Source of the DNA: Synechococcus sp. NOUM97013
Lineage (GTDB): Bacteria; Cyanobacteriota; Cyanobacteriia; PCC-6307; Cyanobiaceae
Direction: 5' to 3'
DNA: 64,000 bases
Assembly: GCF_014279815.1 (NCBI RefSeq)
Contig: NZ_CP047941.1
Span: 1,798,001-1,862,000, forward strand
A model generated the notes under the pieces. That model saw only the letters and a program-made list of their open reading frames with translations, did not search any database and had not been told where the DNA came from. Numbering within the stretch: the stretch's first letter is position 1; each line of letters starts with the position of its first letter. The translations under genes and the position numbers were made by a program. Shown here piece by piece: positions 28,601 through 38,670 of this stretch.

Positions 28601-29803
28601 CTACGGGGCAGGCCTGCCGTGTTGTCCATGGATCAGCAATTGATCCACTGCACGATCACAGGCCATCACCAGGCCACTAAGCGGCAAACCACGCCACTGG
28701 GCCAACAGGGTGAGCCCACCCGCGCCGACCCCCTCTTTCACATGTCCCTGCTCAAAATCCCGCAAGCGTTCCTGCCGGCTGTCGCTGAAATGCAGCCCAG
28801 CGGCATAAGCCTGTATCGACACCGAGAAATGCTGCTCCAAGTTGCGCAACAACAGCATCAGTGATGAGGGGCCCGCTGAAGCCTGCAGGCACTCCGCAGC
28901 AAGCCAGGACGTCGTGCCCAGCAGCACCTGGTTGCTCAGGCCCTGGCGCGCAGAGGGCGGCAGGGCCTGAAGCGCCAGAGCCAGCACCGCAGCCATCTGG
29001 CTGCCCCCGGCCAGCAACACCGGCTGCTTCGCCTCCACAACACCGAGAAGCAGCCCCGTCGCAAAAGCCTGGAACGGATCACCAACGGCAGCCAGCAACA
29101 CCTCGATGGTGACAGCGGAACCCGTTGAACAGGACGCAAGCCCTTGGCGCACCAGGGTCTGCTTCAGCCTCATCGGGGGGTGCAAGGCGCTGCCGCTCAC
29201 CAGCGTGTCCACCGGCAGACCCAAACCGGTCAGCACCGCCAGGGCCGTGGTGGTTCCGCCTGGGACGCATTCGGCCAGCAGCAAGGGCCGCCGCAATCGA
29301 CTGCCGAAACGGCGACCACGCTGCAGCAACTGGCGCACCCGTTCAGGTGCCATGGCCTGCCCTGTGGAGACGCATTCCGACGGACCGAACGCAGGCGGCT
29401 CACAGCGCAGATGAGCGAACGGTGGCGGCAAGGACAGCCCCAGTGCCACCACCCGGGGTTGGAGACCGAGCTGATCACACATGACCCAGCTGATTAGAGC
29501 CGGTGACACACCGGCGGGGAGGGGAGGCAGCGGCCATCGCGGAGCCACCAACGGGCCGTTCAGCAGCAATTCCGCATCGGCGAGGGCCGTGATGCGACGG
29601 GCCTCTGGGGTGCAGCCGGCGGCGGAGATCCCCTTGGTTTCCGCAGTCCTGGTGCCAGCCAGTAGCAGCAATAGATCCGGCAGAGGTTGGGCCGGATCGC
29701 ACCAGGCCCGGAGAAACGGTGTCGCGGCAGCCGGAACCGGCGTACTGGTCAACCGCTGACCTGCCGCGAGCCGGTCAGAGAGGATCGAGGGCGACCAGTC
29801 CAT
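28601..29803 (-). CDS. CobT-like nicotinate-nucleotide phosphoribosyltransferase family protein
   Basis: 400 residues from ATG 29803. LLLAGTRTAETKGISAAG, ECVPGGTTTALAVLTGLGL, GDPFQAFATGLLLG and VLLAGGSQMAAVLALAL are typical of the cyanobacterial/archaeal TIGR00303 family, related to CobT. CobT activates the lower base of cobalamin; marine picocyanobacteria are known to make pseudocobalamin with adenine, so the acceptor here may be adenine rather than dimethylbenzimidazole. It overlaps the DUF2232 gene by 29 bases. Confidence 0.8.
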   Translation of the reverse strand: MDWSPSILSDRLAAGQRLTSTPVPAAATPFLRAWCDPAQPLPDLLLLLAGTRTAETKGISAAGCTPEARRITALADAELLLNGPLVAPRWPLPPLPAGVSPALISWVMCDQLGLQPRVVALGLSLPPPFAHLRCEPPAFGPSECVSTGQAMAPERVRQLLQRGRRFGSRLRRPLLLAECVPGGTTTALAVLTGLGLPVDTLVSGSALHPPMRLKQTLVRQGLASCSTGSAVTIEVLLAAVGDPFQAFATGLLLGVVEAKQPVLLAGGSQMAAVLALALQALPPSARQGLSNQVLLGTTSWLAAECLQASAGPSSLMLLLRNLEQHFSVSIQAYAAGLHFSDSRQERLRDFEQGHVKEGVGAGGLTLLAQWRGLPLSGLVMACDRAVDQLLIHGQHGRPAP

Positions 29804-30419
29804 GCAAAAGCGGAGGCGGCTCGGGCACAGGAGCCTGCAACCGAGGAAAGATCCAGTAAGCCAGCGCATGCAGCGCAAGCACGTACACCAGCTGCTGGAT
29901 GAACACCAACGCCAGGGCCATGAGCTGCACCAACAGCAGATCCGGAGCGATGGGGAGTTGCAGAAGGTCGAGCAGGCGATCCAGCAGACCAGCGCCAGCT
30001 CGGGTGATCACCAGCCACAGATTTTCTCCAACCAGAAGCGATAGCGCCACTACCCTCACCAGAAAGCCAGCAGCACCAACGAGAAGCCCGATGCCCCAGC
30101 TGAGCCACCAGCTGCGTTGATGCAACCAGCACCAGCCCATCCAGACCGACAACAAGCCGTAGGGAAACAACATCAGAGGGCCACGGACAGGCCCCATCAG
30201 GGCGACCAGCAGCAGAATCGCCACCGCCAGCCCCTCGACACCGGCGCGGCCGCCACGGCGGACCGTCAGCAGGGCTAGCGGAAGCGGCAGGGCGAGGCGG
30301 AACAGCGCACCGCCGACCGGCAGGTAGTAAAGAGCCAGCCAGATCAAAGCGGCCGCGGCCGCCAGATACGAAGACTCCATCATGCGCAGAGCCTGACGAC
30401 GGCTGAGGGTTGGAGGCAT
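29775..30419 (-). CDS. DUF2232 family integral membrane protein
   Basis: 214 residues with about six hydrophobic helices. The start has basic SRRQALRMMESSYLAAAAALIWLALYYLPVGG, the cyanobacterial DUF2232 pattern. The role is unknown; relatives in other bacteria resemble S-component or YybS-like transporters. It overlaps the lipoprotein gene by one base at its 5' end and the CobT-like gene by 29 bases at its 3' end, so three genes form one unit downstream of topA. Confidence 0.8.
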   Translation of the reverse strand: MPPTLSRRQALRMMESSYLAAAAALIWLALYYLPVGGALFRLALPLPLALLTVRRGGRAGVEGLAVAILLLVALMGPVRGPLMLFPYGLLSVWMGWCWLHQRSWWLSWGIGLLVGAAGFLVRVVALSLLVGENLWLVITRAGAGLLDRLLDLLQLPIAPDLLLVQLMALALVFIQQLVYVLALHALAYWIFPRLQAPVPEPPPLLHGLVALDPL

Positions 30420-30973
30420 CAGGAGGCGGGCTGTCGCTGCGTACTGGACGGCTGAACAAGAGAGGACTGATTCAGTTCGCGGGCAGGAACCTTCTCAATC
30501 GTTTCCACCTCAAAACCGATCCCTGCACGCCGCAGGGCTTCCGTGACCCCCTCCGCCGGTGCCGCTGGATCAGCAGCGGACAGGCGAATGGTGATCCGAT
30601 AAGGACGGGTCTGTTCGGGCACAGCCCGAGCTGTCGCTGGCTGAACATCCGCTGGCTGAACATCCTTTGGCTGCACATCCTTTGGCTGCAGATCAGCTGT
30701 CGAAACCGGCTTGTCGGTGCTGGCCTGCTGACGTTCCGCGCTGGTTTGATCCTGCGGCGTTTCCTGTTCAGCGGCGCGGTCGTCCTTGGTGTCCTTGACC
30801 TCGGCCTGTTGGGGTTGGGACGATGCCACTTGAGAGGCTGCAGCCGTTGGCAGGTCCGCAGCATCCTGGCCATCGAAACTCTCGGAAAGCCGCTGACCGA
30901 AGGGGGTGCTGGAGCACGCCTGGAGCAGCATCACCAGGGGTAGCAAAGCCAAGGAAAACCGCCGGATGTCCAT
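30419..30973 (-). CDS. Hypothetical lipoprotein with tandem Gln-Pro repeats
   Basis: 184 residues. A signal peptide with lipobox LLQAC (Cys20) is followed by a Gln/Ala/Asp-rich disordered region containing D-[LV]-Q-P-[KA] repeats, then a short folded C-terminal region (YRITIRLSAADPAAPAEGV and ALRRAGIGFEVETIEKV), which could be a small alpha/beta domain. No family recognised. The ATG overlaps the topA stop (TGATG), implying co-translation with topA. Confidence 0.65.
   Translation of the reverse strand: MDIRRFSLALLPLVMLLQACSSTPFGQRLSESFDGQDAADLPTAAASQVASSQPQQAEVKDTKDDRAAEQETPQDQTSAERQQASTDKPVSTADLQPKDVQPKDVQPADVQPATARAVPEQTRPYRITIRLSAADPAAPAEGVTEALRRAGIGFEVETIEKVPARELNQSSLVQPSSTQRQPAS
30639..30698. 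repeat. Four 15-bp tandem repeats in the lipoprotein gene
   Basis: Units GGCTGAACATCCGCT, GGCTGAACATCCTTT, GGCTGCACATCCTTT and GGCTGCAGATCAGCT follow without gaps from 30639, 30654, 30669 and 30684. On the minus strand they encode the five-residue D-V-Q-P-[KA] type repeat. Differences between units are mostly single bases. Confidence 0.8.
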
Positions 30974-33690
30974 CAGGAATCGGCAGGTTTAATCACACGC
31001 ACCGCACTGGCGCGCAGCCGCCCTGTTTTCGTAGTGGCCGGAGGCTTTTTGGCAGCAGGCTTCTTGGCCGCTGGCTTTTTCGCCGTTGACTTTTTGGCTG
31101 CAGGTTTCTTGGCGGATGCCGACTTTCGACCACCCTTCTTGCTCGCCGCCTTGGCCGCGAGAAGTTCCACCGCCTCTTCCAAGGTGACGTCGTCCGCCCC
31201 CTTTCCTTCGGGCAGAGAGGCATTGACCTTGCCCTGCTTCACGTAGAGCCCGTAGGGACCGTCATAGACCTGCACGGTCTCATCGCTGCCCTCCGGCTTG
31301 CCCAGATCCTTGAGCGCCGTGCGTCCACCACGGCCGCGTTTGGGCATGGCCAATAGTTCCAGCGCACGGGTGAGGCCGATCGCAAGCACGTCGTCATCGC
31401 CCTTGAGGGAGCGGTAGTCCTTCTCCCCTTTGCCCTTATCCAAGACCACATAGGGCCCGAAACGACCGAGACCGGCCTGCACCTTGCCGCCGTCAGGGTG
31501 CTCACCGAGGAGTCGGGGCAAGCGCAGCAAGCCCAACGCATCGTCAAGACTGAGATCTTCGGGCTTGACGCCCTTCGGCAGTGAGGCGCGCTTGGGCTTG
31601 GGGTTGTCGTCGCTGACCTGCCCCCGCTGCACATAAGGGCCGTACTGACCGAACAGCAGGTAAACCAGGTCACCGGTTTCGGGATCTTCGCCGAGTGCTT
31701 CAGGCCCATCAGCCTTCTGCTTGAGGATGAGTTCAGCCTGCTCCTGGTCGAGATCGGCAGGGGTGATCTCGCGGGGCAGGGTGGCCTTGATCAGCTCCTC
31801 CTCGCCATCGTCACCGACCCGCTTGGCCTCCAGGTAGGCACCGAAACGGCCGATGCGCACCACGCAGGGGAGACCCTCGAGATCAATGGTGCGTGATGCC
31901 CCCGGATCGATGTCACCTTCCCGTTGATGCACCTGGGATTCGAGGCCCTCATCGCCTTTGTAAAAACCTTCCAGGTAGGGCAGCCACTGCACCTTGCCAT
32001 GCGAGATCTCATCGAGCGTGTTCTCCATCCGGGCGGTGAAGGAGGTGTCGACGAGATCGGGGAAATGCTCCTCAAGAAGCGCCGTCACCGCAAAGGCCGT
32101 AAAGCTGGGGGTGAGGGAGTTGTTGAGGAGAGAGGCATAGCCGCGATCCACGATCGTGCCGATGATCGACGCATAGGTGGATGGCCGGCCGATGCCCTCC
32201 TTCTCGAGCATCTTCACCAGAGAGGCTTCGGAAAAACGTGCTGGTGGCTGAGTCTGGTGACCGAGCGCTTCCACGTCCTGAAGGTTGGGAGCATCACCAA
32301 CCTTCAGGGCCGGCAGCAGCACTTCCTGGCCCTCCAGCGCTGCATCGGGATCGTCGCTGCCCTCGACGTAAGCGCGGAAGAATCCGGGAAAATCGATCCG
32401 CTTGCCGCTGGCGCGGAACACTGCCTCAGCAGCACTGAGATCCACCGACAGCATGGTGAGGCGAGCTTCAGCCATCTGGCTGGCAACCGTGCGTTTCCAG
32501 ATCAGTTCGTAGAGGGCCAGATCCCTGCCATCAAGGCCGGTCTCCTGGGGGGCACGGAAGCTCTCGCCAGCGGGGCGAATCGCCTCATGGGCCTCCTGCG
32601 CATTGCGGGCCTTGGTGCTGAACTGCCGGGGCGCTTTGCTCAGATATTCCTTGCCGTAGCGCGACTCCACGCAGCTGCGAGCCGCACTGATGGCCTGGTC
32701 GGAGAGATGCACCGAATCGGTGCGCATGTAGGTGATGAAGCCACGCTCGTAGAGACCCTGCGCGCAACGCATGGTCTCGCGGGCCGAGAGACGCAGTTTT
32801 CTGTTCGATTCCTGCTGCAGAGTGCTGGTGGTGAACGGCGGCACGGGCCTGCGCACCGTCGGCTTCTCTTCGACCGTAGTGACAGCCCAGGCAGCGGCTT
32901 TCACGGCTTCCGAAAGCGTGCGGGCATCGCCCTCACTCAGCAGTCGGACCTTGCTGCCCTCCTTCAGCCCACCGGTGCTCTCATCGAAGTCATTGCCGGT
33001 GGCGATCCGTTGCCCCTCCAGATGAGTGAGCTTGGCGTCGAAACGCGTGCCGGCCTGCTCAAGGGCCGCCTTCAGGTCCCAGTAACTGCCACTGCGGAAC
33101 GCACGCCTGGCCCGTTCGCGCTGCACCAGCAAACGCACGGCCACCGACTGCACACGTCCGGCCGAGAGCCCCCAAGCCACCTTCTTCCACAACAGAGGCG
33201 ACAGGGTGTAACCGACCAGACGGTCAAGGATTCGGCGGGTTTCCTGAGCATGGACCAGCTCCATGTCGAGCTCACGGGTCTGCTCGAGAGCGCGACCAAT
33301 GGCCTCCTTGGTGATCTCGTGAAACACCATGCGCTTGACCGGCACCTTCGGCGCCAGCAGTTGCAGCAGATGCCAGCTGATGCTCTCTCCCTCGCGGTCT
33401 TCGTCAGTCGCCAGGAGCAGCTGATCAGCACCCTTGAGGGCATCTTTCAGCTCTTTCACCGTCTTCTTCTTGTCCTTCGGAACCACGTAGAGGGGCTCGA
33501 AGTCGGCTTCGGTGTTGACGCCGAGATTGGCCCACTTCTGCCCTTTTTGAGCAGCAGGTATCTCACTCGCGTTGTTGGGAAGGTCGCGCACATGTCCCAT
33601 GGAGGCCTCCACCCGGAAGTCCTTGGGCAGGAATCCACGGATGGTGCGGGCCTTGGTGGGGCTCTCAACGATGACCAGGGTGTGCGCCAA
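30973..33690 (-). CDS. topA: DNA topoisomerase I
   Basis: 905 residues, TTG start at 33690 giving [16 protein letters not shown], the TOPRIM opening. [14 protein letters not shown] is the TOPRIM metal site and [10 protein letters not shown] carries the catalytic Tyr. The C-terminal third has repeated GRFGxY-type topoisomerase repeats (e.g. [22 protein letters not shown]). It ends with a lysine/alanine-rich tail of AKKPAAKK units. It relaxes negative supercoils. It is divergent from ndhB. Confidence 0.96.
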   Translation of the reverse strand: MAHTLVIVESPTKARTIRGFLPKDFRVEASMGHVRDLPNNASEIPAAQKGQKWANLGVNTEADFEPLYVVPKDKKKTVKELKDALKGADQLLLATDEDREGESISWHLLQLLAPKVPVKRMVFHEITKEAIGRALEQTRELDMELVHAQETRRILDRLVGYTLSPLLWKKVAWGLSAGRVQSVAVRLLVQRERARRAFRSGSYWDLKAALEQAGTRFDAKLTHLEGQRIATGNDFDESTGGLKEGSKVRLLSEGDARTLSEAVKAAAWAVTTVEEKPTVRRPVPPFTTSTLQQESNRKLRLSARETMRCAQGLYERGFITYMRTDSVHLSDQAISAARSCVESRYGKEYLSKAPRQFSTKARNAQEAHEAIRPAGESFRAPQETGLDGRDLALYELIWKRTVASQMAEARLTMLSVDLSAAEAVFRASGKRIDFPGFFRAYVEGSDDPDAALEGQEVLLPALKVGDAPNLQDVEALGHQTQPPARFSEASLVKMLEKEGIGRPSTYASIIGTIVDRGYASLLNNSLTPSFTAFAVTALLEEHFPDLVDTSFTARMENTLDEISHGKVQWLPYLEGFYKGDEGLESQVHQREGDIDPGASRTIDLEGLPCVVRIGRFGAYLEAKRVGDDGEEELIKATLPREITPADLDQEQAELILKQKADGPEALGEDPETGDLVYLLFGQYGPYVQRGQVSDDNPKPKRASLPKGVKPEDLSLDDALGLLRLPRLLGEHPDGGKVQAGLGRFGPYVVLDKGKGEKDYRSLKGDDDVLAIGLTRALELLAMPKRGRGGRTALKDLGKPEGSDETVQVYDGPYGLYVKQGKVNASLPEGKGADDVTLEEAVELLAAKAASKKGGRKSASAKKPAAKKSTAKKPAAKKPAAKKPPATTKTGRLRASAVRVIKPADS

Positions 33691-33817
33691 AGGGGGGCCG
33701 ATAACCGTTCCCTTCTTTATCGCACCGTCGCGCCAGCTGCAGCGAATTCATCGGAAGCCACAAGCCAGAACGAAAGCGCAGCTACAGTCACCCGAACCGC
33801 TCTGCCCTGCGCGCGCC

Positions 33818-35389
33818 ATGCCCGAATTGGGTGCTTTGTTTCTTTCCACTCAGGCGTTGGCAGCCCCTGGCGACCTGCTGAACCTGGCGTTGAACGCCGG
33901 AGCTGTCGCCCCTGAGGGTGCAGTGCTGCTAGCCATGCTTGCCACCCTGCTGGTGGATCTGGCCGGCGAGAAGGTGTCCGTTCGCTGGGTTCCACCCATC
34001 TGTTACGCAGGTCTTGGCACGGCACTGGTGCTTCTGGCCCTGCAATGGAATGCGCCACTGGAAAGCTCCTTCCTGGGCGCCTTCCTGCCCGATCATCTAG
34101 CCATCGCCTTCCGAGCCGTCGTGGCAGCGTCCACCCTGCTGTCGCTGCTGATCAGCTGGCGGTATGCCGAGCAAGGAGGCACACCGGTCGGGGAATACGC
34201 CGCGATTCTTCTGGCAGCGACGCTCGGGGCGATGTTGCTCTGCGGAGCCACTGATCTGGTGAGTGTTTTCGTCTCCCTGGAGACGTTGTCCGTCGCCAGT
34301 TATCTGCTCTCCGGCTACATGAAAGGCGACGCCCGCAGCTCGGAAGCCGCGCTGAAATATCTCCTGGTGGGCTCAGCTGCAGCCGCTGTTTTTCTCTACG
34401 GTTCCTCCCTTCTCTATGGCCTCAGCGGCTCCACAAGCCTTGAGGTGATTGGTCAGGCACTGCTCACTAGCCCCACCCCTCTCGCCGCTTTGGCGCTGGT
34501 GTTCGTTCTGGCCACGGTGGCGTTCAAGATTGCAGCCGTGCCCTTTCACCAATGGACCCCCGACGTCTACGAGGGCTCACCCACGCCGGTGGTGGCGTTC
34601 CTCTCCGTGGGTTCCAAAGCCGCGGGCTTCGCACTGGCCTTGCGCCTGCTTGTGGGGTGCTTCGGCAGCTTCGACACCCAGTGGAAACTGCTCTTCACCG
34701 TTCTGGCCGTGTTGAGCATGACGCTCGGCAATGTCGTAGCCCTGGCGCAGACCTCAATGAAGCGGATGCTGGCTTACAGCTCCATCGGTCAGGCAGGCTT
34801 CGTGATGATCGGCCTGGTCTGCGGCACGGAGGACGGCTTTGCCGCAATGATCCTCTACACGGCGGCCTACCTGTTCATGAATCTGGGGGCCTTCGCCTGC
34901 ATCATCCTGTTCTCGATTCGCACCGGCAGCGATCGGATTTCTGATTACGCGGGTCTGTATCAGAAGGATCCGTTGATCACGCTGGGGCTCAGCCTCTGCC
35001 TGCTCTCCCTCGGTGGCATCCCTCCGATGCTGGGTTTCTTCGGCAAGATTTATCTCTTCTTCGCCGGCTGGGCCGATCACCAGTACCTACTGGTGGTGGT
35101 AGGCCTGATCACCTCCGTGATCTCGATTTACTACTACATCGGCGTGATCAAGATGATGGTGGTGAAGGAACCTCAGGAAGCGTCCGACGTGGTGAAGGCT
35201 TATCCCGCCATTCAATGGGACACCCTTGGCCTTCCCCCCCTGCGTGTGGCCCTAGTCACCTGCGTGGTGGTTACCGCAATCGGAGGAATCCTGTCCAATC
35301 CCCTCTTCCAGTGGGCCAGCGATGCCGTTGCCGGCACACCGCTGCTGCAGCAGGCGATCGCCAGTGTTGCCGGAACCACCCTTGGCTAA
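33818..35389 (+). CDS. ndhB: NAD(P)H-quinone oxidoreductase subunit 2
   Basis: 523 residues from ATG 33818, with about 14 membrane helices. [37 protein letters not shown] and [16 protein letters not shown] are proton-pumping antiporter-like NdhB motifs, with conserved Lys and Glu in the channel helices. It is a membrane-arm subunit of photosynthetic complex I, used in respiration and cyclic electron flow. Its 3' end overlaps the start of the ABC ATPase gene. Confidence 0.97.
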   Translation: MPELGALFLSTQALAAPGDLLNLALNAGAVAPEGAVLLAMLATLLVDLAGEKVSVRWVPPICYAGLGTALVLLALQWNAPLESSFLGAFLPDHLAIAFRAVVAASTLLSLLISWRYAEQGGTPVGEYAAILLAATLGAMLLCGATDLVSVFVSLETLSVASYLLSGYMKGDARSSEAALKYLLVGSAAAAVFLYGSSLLYGLSGSTSLEVIGQALLTSPTPLAALALVFVLATVAFKIAAVPFHQWTPDVYEGSPTPVVAFLSVGSKAAGFALALRLLVGCFGSFDTQWKLLFTVLAVLSMTLGNVVALAQTSMKRMLAYSSIGQAGFVMIGLVCGTEDGFAAMILYTAAYLFMNLGAFACIILFSIRTGSDRISDYAGLYQKDPLITLGLSLCLLSLGGIPPMLGFFGKIYLFFAGWADHQYLLVVVGLITSVISIYYYIGVIKMMVVKEPQEASDVVKAYPAIQWDTLGLPPLRVALVTCVVVTAIGGILSNPLFQWASDAVAGTPLLQQAIASVAGTTLG

Positions 35390-36119
35390 GGCAGAGGGAG
35401 CCGACCGGCTCCCCGTCGCTGAACTTCGCGGCGTGAACAAGATCTATGGCAGTGGTGCCGGGCTGGTCAAAGCACTCGATCAGCTCGATCTCACCGTTTG
35501 TCAAGGCGATTACGTGGCCGTGATGGGGGCCAGCGGATCAGGCAAGAGCACAGCCATGAACATTCTCGGCTGTCTGGATCGCCCTAGCGAGGGGTCCTAT
35601 TGCCTCAACGGTCAGGCTGTTGAGGACCTTGATGATGATGCGCTGGCCGACCTGCGCAACCAGCAGCTGGGATTCGTGTTTCAGCAGTTCCATCTGCTGC
35701 CCCATGCGACAGCACTGGAAAATGTGATGCTGCCGATGATCTACGCGGGAGTGCCCGTGCAGCAGCGACGCGAGCAAGCCAGCCAAGCCCTGGACCGAGT
35801 CGGTCTGGCGGATCGCATGCAGAACAGGCCGAACCAACTCTCCGGCGGCCAACAGCAGCGCGTCGCCATCGCCAGGGCCATCATCAACGAACCCAGCCTG
35901 CTGCTGGCAGATGAACCCACCGGAGCACTGGATTCCCGCACCACCGACGATGTGCTCAACCTGTTTGATGCCCTGCATGCCCAGGGAATCACGTTGGTGC
36001 TTGTGACCCACGAAGATGACGTCGCGGCACGCGCCGAACGGGTGGCCCATTTCCGCGATGGTCGTATCGAACGCTGGAACGAGCGACCCAAACCAGCTGG
36101 GTGGACAGGGACAGGCTGA
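35382..36119 (+). CDS. ABC transporter ATPase (LolD/MacB-type)
   Basis: About 245 residues from TTG 35382, which overlaps the ndhB stop; a later start is possible. Walker [10 protein letters not shown]-loop [17 protein letters not shown], signature [14 protein letters not shown] and Walker [13 protein letters not shown] place it in the MacB/LolD/FtsE class, with the typical [13 protein letters not shown] switch. No permease gene follows, so it would work with a partner encoded elsewhere. The next gene starts 29 bases after its stop. Confidence 0.9.
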   Translation: MAKAEGADRLPVAELRGVNKIYGSGAGLVKALDQLDLTVCQGDYVAVMGASGSGKSTAMNILGCLDRPSEGSYCLNGQAVEDLDDDALADLRNQQLGFVFQQFHLLPHATALENVMLPMIYAGVPVQQRREQASQALDRVGLADRMQNRPNQLSGGQQQRVAIARAIINEPSLLLADEPTGALDSRTTDDVLNLFDALHAQGITLVLVTHEDDVAARAERVAHFRDGRIERWNERPKPAGWTGTG

Positions 36120-36148
36120 TTAGTCTGGGCGCGCGTGAGCTGGCCACC

Positions 36149-36889
36149 ATGGCGTCCTCCACCGAAGCGAAGACCCGACTCCTTCTTGTGGATGACGAAG
36201 CCCGGTTGACGGAGCTGTTGTCCATGGAGCTGGAGGTGGAGGGCTACGCCGTGGAAGTGGCCGCTGACGGTGCCAGTGGCCTCATCCGTGCCCGCACAGA
36301 ACCCGCTCCCGATCTGATAGTTCTGGACTGGAATCTCCCCGACTTCAGTGGCGTGGACATCTGTCAACGCATACGCAGCAGTGGCATCACCACGCCGATC
36401 CTGATGTTGACGGGGCACGATGACATCGCGGATCGCGTCACAGCACTGGATGCTGGCGTGGACGATTACCTGATCAAACCGTTCTCGATCGAAGAACTGA
36501 TGGCCCGGCTCCGGGCCATGCAACGACGCGCGATCAGCTTCTCCGGTGGTGATGGCGATGCTGCCCAACCGGAAACCCTTCAGGTGGGGGATCTCACCAT
36601 GAACACCAACACCCGGGATGTGAGCCGCGCGGGCCGCATGATTCAGCTGTCAGTGAAGGAATACGAGCTGCTGAACTTCCTGATGCGTGGTCAGGGCAAG
36701 GTGCTGGAGCGGGCCGACATCATGCGCGGTGTTTGGGGCGAGAACTTCTATGGCGATGACAATCTTCTGGATGTGTACATCCGCTACCTGCGTCAGAAAA
36801 TCGAATCAAAGGAGTTACCCCCTTTGATCCACACCGTGCGCGGAGTGGGCTTCATCATGCGCATCGACAGCCGATCGCCGGCGTCATGA
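36149..36889 (+). CDS. OmpR/PhoB-family response regulator
   Basis: 246 residues from ATG 36149. The receiver domain has LLLVDDEARL (acidic pocket), DLIVLDWNLPDFSG (phospho-acceptor Asp), LMLTGHDD (Thr) and DYLIKPFS (Lys). A winged-helix effector follows: LSVKEYELLNFLMRGQGKVLERADIM, then VYIRYLRQKIE and IHTVRGVGFIMR. The signal and the partner kinase cannot be told; no histidine kinase is adjacent. The stop overlaps the convergent M23 peptidase gene by six bases. Confidence 0.93.
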   Translation: MASSTEAKTRLLLVDDEARLTELLSMELEVEGYAVEVAADGASGLIRARTEPAPDLIVLDWNLPDFSGVDICQRIRSSGITTPILMLTGHDDIADRVTALDAGVDDYLIKPFSIEELMARLRAMQRRAISFSGGDGDAAQPETLQVGDLTMNTNTRDVSRAGRMIQLSVKEYELLNFLMRGQGKVLERADIMRGVWGENFYGDDNLLDVYIRYLRQKIESKELPPLIHTVRGVGFIMRIDSRSPAS

Positions 36890-37852
36890 CCCAGGCGGTC
36901 GTTCCAGGCTGTTCATCAGCTGGGCCACCAGCAGCGACACGGCATCCGCTCCGGATGCCGTGAGCGGATTGAGATCCAAATCGCCGGGATCCATGGCCAC
37001 CCAGCCTCCTGACTGGGGCTGGCGCAATTCGAAGTGGAGATGCGGTCCCGTGCTCAGACCGGTACTGCCCACCCGACCGATCACCTCCCCCTGGCGCACG
37101 GTCTGACCCGCCTTGACATACAGCTCGGAAAGATGGCCGTAGAGCGTTCTGCGGCGAGGTTGATCATGCTCCAGTTCAACGGCGATGCCATAGCCACCGG
37201 CCAAACCGCTGCTGAGCACACGCCCCGAGAGTGCTGCCACCACAGGGGTCCCTTCCGGCGCAGCAAAATCCTTGCCGGCATGCATCAGCCATTGGCCCAC
37301 GATCGGGTGGAGGCGCCATCCGAACTCACTGGTGGTGATGGCGGACCCGATGATCGGGAACAACAGCTTGCGATCACCATTGCCTGCGACGGAGGCAGGA
37401 CGCGGTGACACCGCGAACACCGATTCGAGTCGGAACCCAGGGGACGGTCCTGCTAGCAGCGCACCGACGGGCACTGAAATCGGGGGCAAGGGCTGGCCAT
37501 TCGGACCCAGACGACGCAGTCCGGTGAGCGCTTCATCACGGCCATTCCAGACGATGCGGGGCGAGCGAACCCCGCGACCACGCACGGCAACGCCGCTATT
37601 GCATTCCTGTCGAGACAAGGCACCACTTCGACAGGCCTGCTGGAATGCCGGCACGTTGATCGGTCGGCTGACATCACCGGTTTCCAGCTGACGACGCTCC
37701 TGCGGTGTGATCACCTGATTGCGCTCCAGAGACTCCAGCGACCGGTCAAAGGTCACCGGCGCCCGACGCGGCAGCACCTCCGGCGGTTGCACCGGAGCCT
37801 GAGGGGCGGGGAGCGAGAGCAGCAGAGGTGCCGCGAGCCAGCGCAGTGCCAA
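36884..37852 (-). CDS. M23-family (LytM) peptidoglycan endopeptidase-like protein
   Basis: 322 residues from TTG 37852, the only usable start after an in-frame TGA. An N-terminal hydrophobic segment acts as signal peptide (LRWLAAPLLLSLPAP). The LytM domain is at the C-terminus: SEFGWRLHPIVG, MHAGKDFAAPEGTPV (zinc His and Asp), YGHLSELYVKAGQTV and GPHLHFELR (zinc His). All four zinc-site features are present, so it may be active. It probably cuts peptide cross-links in the envelope. Confidence 0.88.
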   Translation of the reverse strand: MALRWLAAPLLLSLPAPQAPVQPPEVLPRRAPVTFDRSLESLERNQVITPQERRQLETGDVSRPINVPAFQQACRSGALSRQECNSGVAVRGRGVRSPRIVWNGRDEALTGLRRLGPNGQPLPPISVPVGALLAGPSPGFRLESVFAVSPRPASVAGNGDRKLLFPIIGSAITTSEFGWRLHPIVGQWLMHAGKDFAAPEGTPVVAALSGRVLSSGLAGGYGIAVELEHDQPRRRTLYGHLSELYVKAGQTVRQGEVIGRVGSTGLSTGPHLHFELRQPQSGGWVAMDPGDLDLNPLTASGADAVSLLVAQLMNSLERPPGS

Positions 37853-37881
37853 CGATCGAACGCAATCTCACAGGCGAGACT

Positions 37882-38670
37882 TTAGAGATTCCTACCTGCA
37901 CTGTCGCCCCAACGCGTCCAGCTGGTGGTCCGGGTTCCTTGACCCAGTAGAAGCTGACCATCCAGACCGATGCCGCGCACAGCCCAGTATTCACCGCTGA
38001 CCGGATCTGCAACGGACGTGCTCCACAGGCGCTGCTCCGCCGCGGTCACTACCCGTTGAGGATCAGCCGCCAGCGCACTGGCACGCTCGAGGGCCAGCAG
38101 GGCATTCAATTGCCATAAGCGAAGCCGACAACGTCCTGGCGGGAGCAACTCCCGCAAGGCGATGCCCCCCTGCGGCACCGGATTGCGCACATTCAGTCCC
38201 ACCCCGATCCGGGCCAGACGCACCTGATGGCCGCGAAACACCAGCTTGGGCAACACACCCGCCAGCTTGCGGGAACCGACGATCAGATCATTCGGCCACT
38301 TGATCGCTGCCGACACCCCATAGCGCTCCAGCTGCTCCGCCAAGGCCAGCGCCACGGTCAATCCAAAGAGACCCGTGGAGGGCTCGCCATTCGGCCATGG
38401 CAGCGCTGCACTCATCCAGACGCCTCCTGGCGGTGCCATCCAGAAGCGCCCGTACTGCCCGTGGGCGAAGCGTTGATGCTGGGCCAGGACCGCTCGGGGC
38501 TGACGCGCCAACCAGGGCTGCTGATGCAACCACTGCGTCAGCACCATTTCGGTGCTGGAACAGACACCCAGATGGCGCAGCTGCCACGGAGAGGCGCCCT
38601 TGTCGCGGAGCGCGTGCACCAGCCGACCTTGGGCGATGCGGACCGCTGTCAATGCTGTTGCGTCCACCAT
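37882..38670 (-). CDS. birA: Biotin-[acetyl-CoA carboxylase] ligase
   Basis: 262 residues. KWPNDLIVGSRKLAGVLPKLV is the BirA catalytic signature, with GVWMSAALPWPNG before it and IGVGLNVRNP after. There is no N-terminal HTH, so this is the non-regulatory, monofunctional type. The biotin/AMP loop reads HGQYGRFW instead of the usual GRGRRGR-x-W. It biotinylates AccB for fatty acid synthesis. The start overlaps the aminotransferase gene's 3' end by 22 bases. Confidence 0.9.
   Translation of the reverse strand: MVDATALTAVRIAQGRLVHALRDKGASPWQLRHLGVCSSTEMVLTQWLHQQPWLARQPRAVLAQHQRFAHGQYGRFWMAPPGGVWMSAALPWPNGEPSTGLFGLTVALALAEQLERYGVSAAIKWPNDLIVGSRKLAGVLPKLVFRGHQVRLARIGVGLNVRNPVPQGGIALRELLPPGRCRLRLWQLNALLALERASALAADPQRVVTAAEQRLWSTSVADPVSGEYWAVRGIGLDGQLLLGQGTRTTSWTRWGDSAGRNL

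Noticed and set aside
31924-33915. Plus-strand frame of 663 codons opposite topA
   Set aside because: It lies over certain topA coding sequence; the residues do not form a recognisable protein, and ndhB starts within its end in another frame.
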